NCBI GenBank assembly: GCA_963977415.1
Contig: CAXBOS010000012.1
Span: forward strand, 60,372 to 124,371
Direction: 5' to 3'
DNA from: Croceimicrobium sp963977415
GTDB lineage: Bacteria > Bacteroidota > Bacteroidia > Flavobacteriales > Schleiferiaceae
Length of the DNA: 64,000 nucleotides
In this document: positions 63,174 to 64,000 of the stretch, piece by piece
Position numbering within the stretch: the first letter of the stretch is position 1
Layout of the letters: every line of letters starts with the position of its first letter
Notes under the pieces: generated by a model
Databases searched by the model: none
Told to the model about the DNA's origin: nothing
What the model saw: the letters and a program-made list of their open reading frames with translations, nothing else
Made by a program: the position numbers and the translations under genes

Positions 63174-63873
63174 CAGCATGACGGTAGAATGGGGTGCAGC
63201 GGGGTTATCGAAAACCTTATTAATAATCGTCACCCTGGACTTGTTTCAGGGTCTTTTTCGATTTTGGGATGGTCAATCATTGAGATTGTATGGCAAAACG
63301 AAATAATCGATTTGGAAAACTGCGATTTGATTTTTTGTTCGTTTACGAATCCCGAAGGGATGACATTATAGTAGAAATACCGATATCCAAGGAGACCCGG
63401 AACCCCGAAGGTGGTGACACTTTATTAAGCCGAGAGTAACACGGTGAGCGCAACGTTTTCGCAGGGATCGCTTGTGATTAGTAGGTGAAAATAAGAGCTG
63501 CGGCAGCTGCGGATTCTCGGTACTCTTACAGATGGTTCTAATGTCATTCTTCGATAGGAAATCTTTTTAGTTTGGGCAACTACCCCGCCCGTTTTGGCCA
63601 GAAGGGGCACTAGAATGATGCTTGCGTTTTTTTCTTTTTGTAAGCGTTTTGCAATAGATTGGATCAGTTTAAGGCCCAGCGGGCCGACATCTCGATAGTG
63701 TATTTAAGGTCAGAAAACCAAGCGCCGTAGGTGCGACATCTCGATTTTTGGGATTGATAGACGTATCGTATCTTTTTACCACAAAGCACGCGAAGAAGGC
63801 ACGGAGGTCACGGAGGGATTTCGGTAGCGTTAGTGTTTTTCGGTTTTTAATGGCGGAGATGCTGAAACGAGTT
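63174..63873. repeat. Repeat island without genes
   Basis: Holds a CCCTGGACTTGTTTCAGGG palindrome (63229-63254), a CCCGAAGGGATGACATTATA repeat identical over 28 bp to 61915-61942 (63351-63378), an AGAGCTGCGGCAGCTGCG module (about 63488), two ...GACATCTCGAT repeats (63675-63698 with CCCAGCGGGCC; 63722-63745 with GCGCCGTAGGTGC) and an ACCACAAAGCACGCGAAGAA repeat (63778-63816). No credible ORF. Confidence 0.8.
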
Positions 63874-64000
63874 ACCCATGACATCTTTTTTAATGCATTG
63901 ATTTTCAATGGGCATCTCGCAATAGAGTAAGTACTCTCAAGATACTTTAGACTCCTTTTTAGGATACGAACGCTTGTCCTCTTTCAGAGGAGTTCGTGAG
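63874..64000. mobile_element. Element copy 5, long-variant type, cut by window end
   Basis: Starts ACCCATGACATC after GATGCTGAAACGAGTT. The first 47 bases are nearly identical to copy 1. Then it carries the variant hairpin ACGAAC ... CCTCTTTCAGAGG ... GTTCGT, as in copy 3. Confidence 0.85.

Noticed and set aside
63043..63306. ORF across element copy 4 and following repeats
   Set aside because: The same sequence in copies 1 to 3 does not keep this frame open.

Overview
The window looks like a chromosomal piece of a Bacteroidota bacterium, most likely a marine member of the Flavobacteriales. The signs are five secreted proteins with type IX secretion system (T9SS) C-terminal sorting domains, Bacteroidota-type lipoproteins, a LytS/LytT-type two-component pair, the DUF4199, DUF2752 and DUF1853 families, a secreted GH16 beta-glucanase, and an ATP-grasp plus QEGLA-motif pair. 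No rRNA, tRNA or CRISPR array was recognised.

Layout. 1-1405 (minus): fatty-acid-type FabH-like (cut by the window edge) and FabG-like genes. 1731-6554 (plus): secreted serine hydrolase, a 38-residue Lys-rich protein with its own terminator, an esterase-like protein and a GH16 enzyme. 7313-15415 (minus): a 2700-residue T9SS cargo built of MAM-like, FN3 and PKD repeats. 15575-18758: poorly known genes and a decayed DUF2147 gene. 19035-20634: a three-gene membrane cluster whose outer members share a lipoprotein N-terminus but end in TM2 or DUF4190 modules. 20723-25100: AI-2E-type permease, small membrane protein, TPR-LytS kinase and LytTR regulator. 25148-30306 (minus): a large T9SS protein and a PID-CTERM-like small protein. 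31544-37334: carbonic anhydrase, VWA protein and a PAS/GAF protein without an ATPase domain. 37338-40633 (minus): lipoprotein, TonB receptor and Fur-family regulator, probably metal-controlled through a perfect palindrome at 40669-40687. 40839-46448: ATP-grasp/DUF1704 pair, then CopA ATPase and a CxxC metal-binding protein. 47198-52508: thioesterase-like gene, a 12-unit tandem array, a dnaB pseudogene, DUF4199, bestrophin, TRIC-type channel and a 4HB sensor-like protein. 52624-62659: small accessory genes embedded in repeat islands, ending with an MntA/HepT toxin-antitoxin pair whose HepT carries an in-frame stop.

The most unusual content is repetitive. A gene-less element occurs in at least five copies (30640, 55989, 56542, 62825, 63874). 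Three are exactly 349 bp as delimited here. One copy interrupts a DUF1287 gene, and removing exactly 349 bp restores a continuous frame, which fixes the element ends. The other four sit at the same place inside a short palindromic intergenic repeat. The element has no terminal inverted repeats, no clear target duplication, hairpins near both ends, and an apparent AGYT^CA target. This suggests a non-autonomous element mobilised by an IS200/IS605-like or other non-DDE mechanism.

Two further oddities are in the same accessory half. The last 34 bp of a lipoprotein gene and the last 47 bp of the DUF1853 gene region are each duplicated further downstream, bracketing a T9SS gene and a repeat island respectively. 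A 528-bp array of twelve 44-bp units alternates between two unit types (88-bp higher-order period) beside the decayed dnaB gene. Pseudogenes (DUF2147, DUF1287, dnaB, hepT) concentrate near these repeats. All family assignments are from reading motifs; no database search was run.
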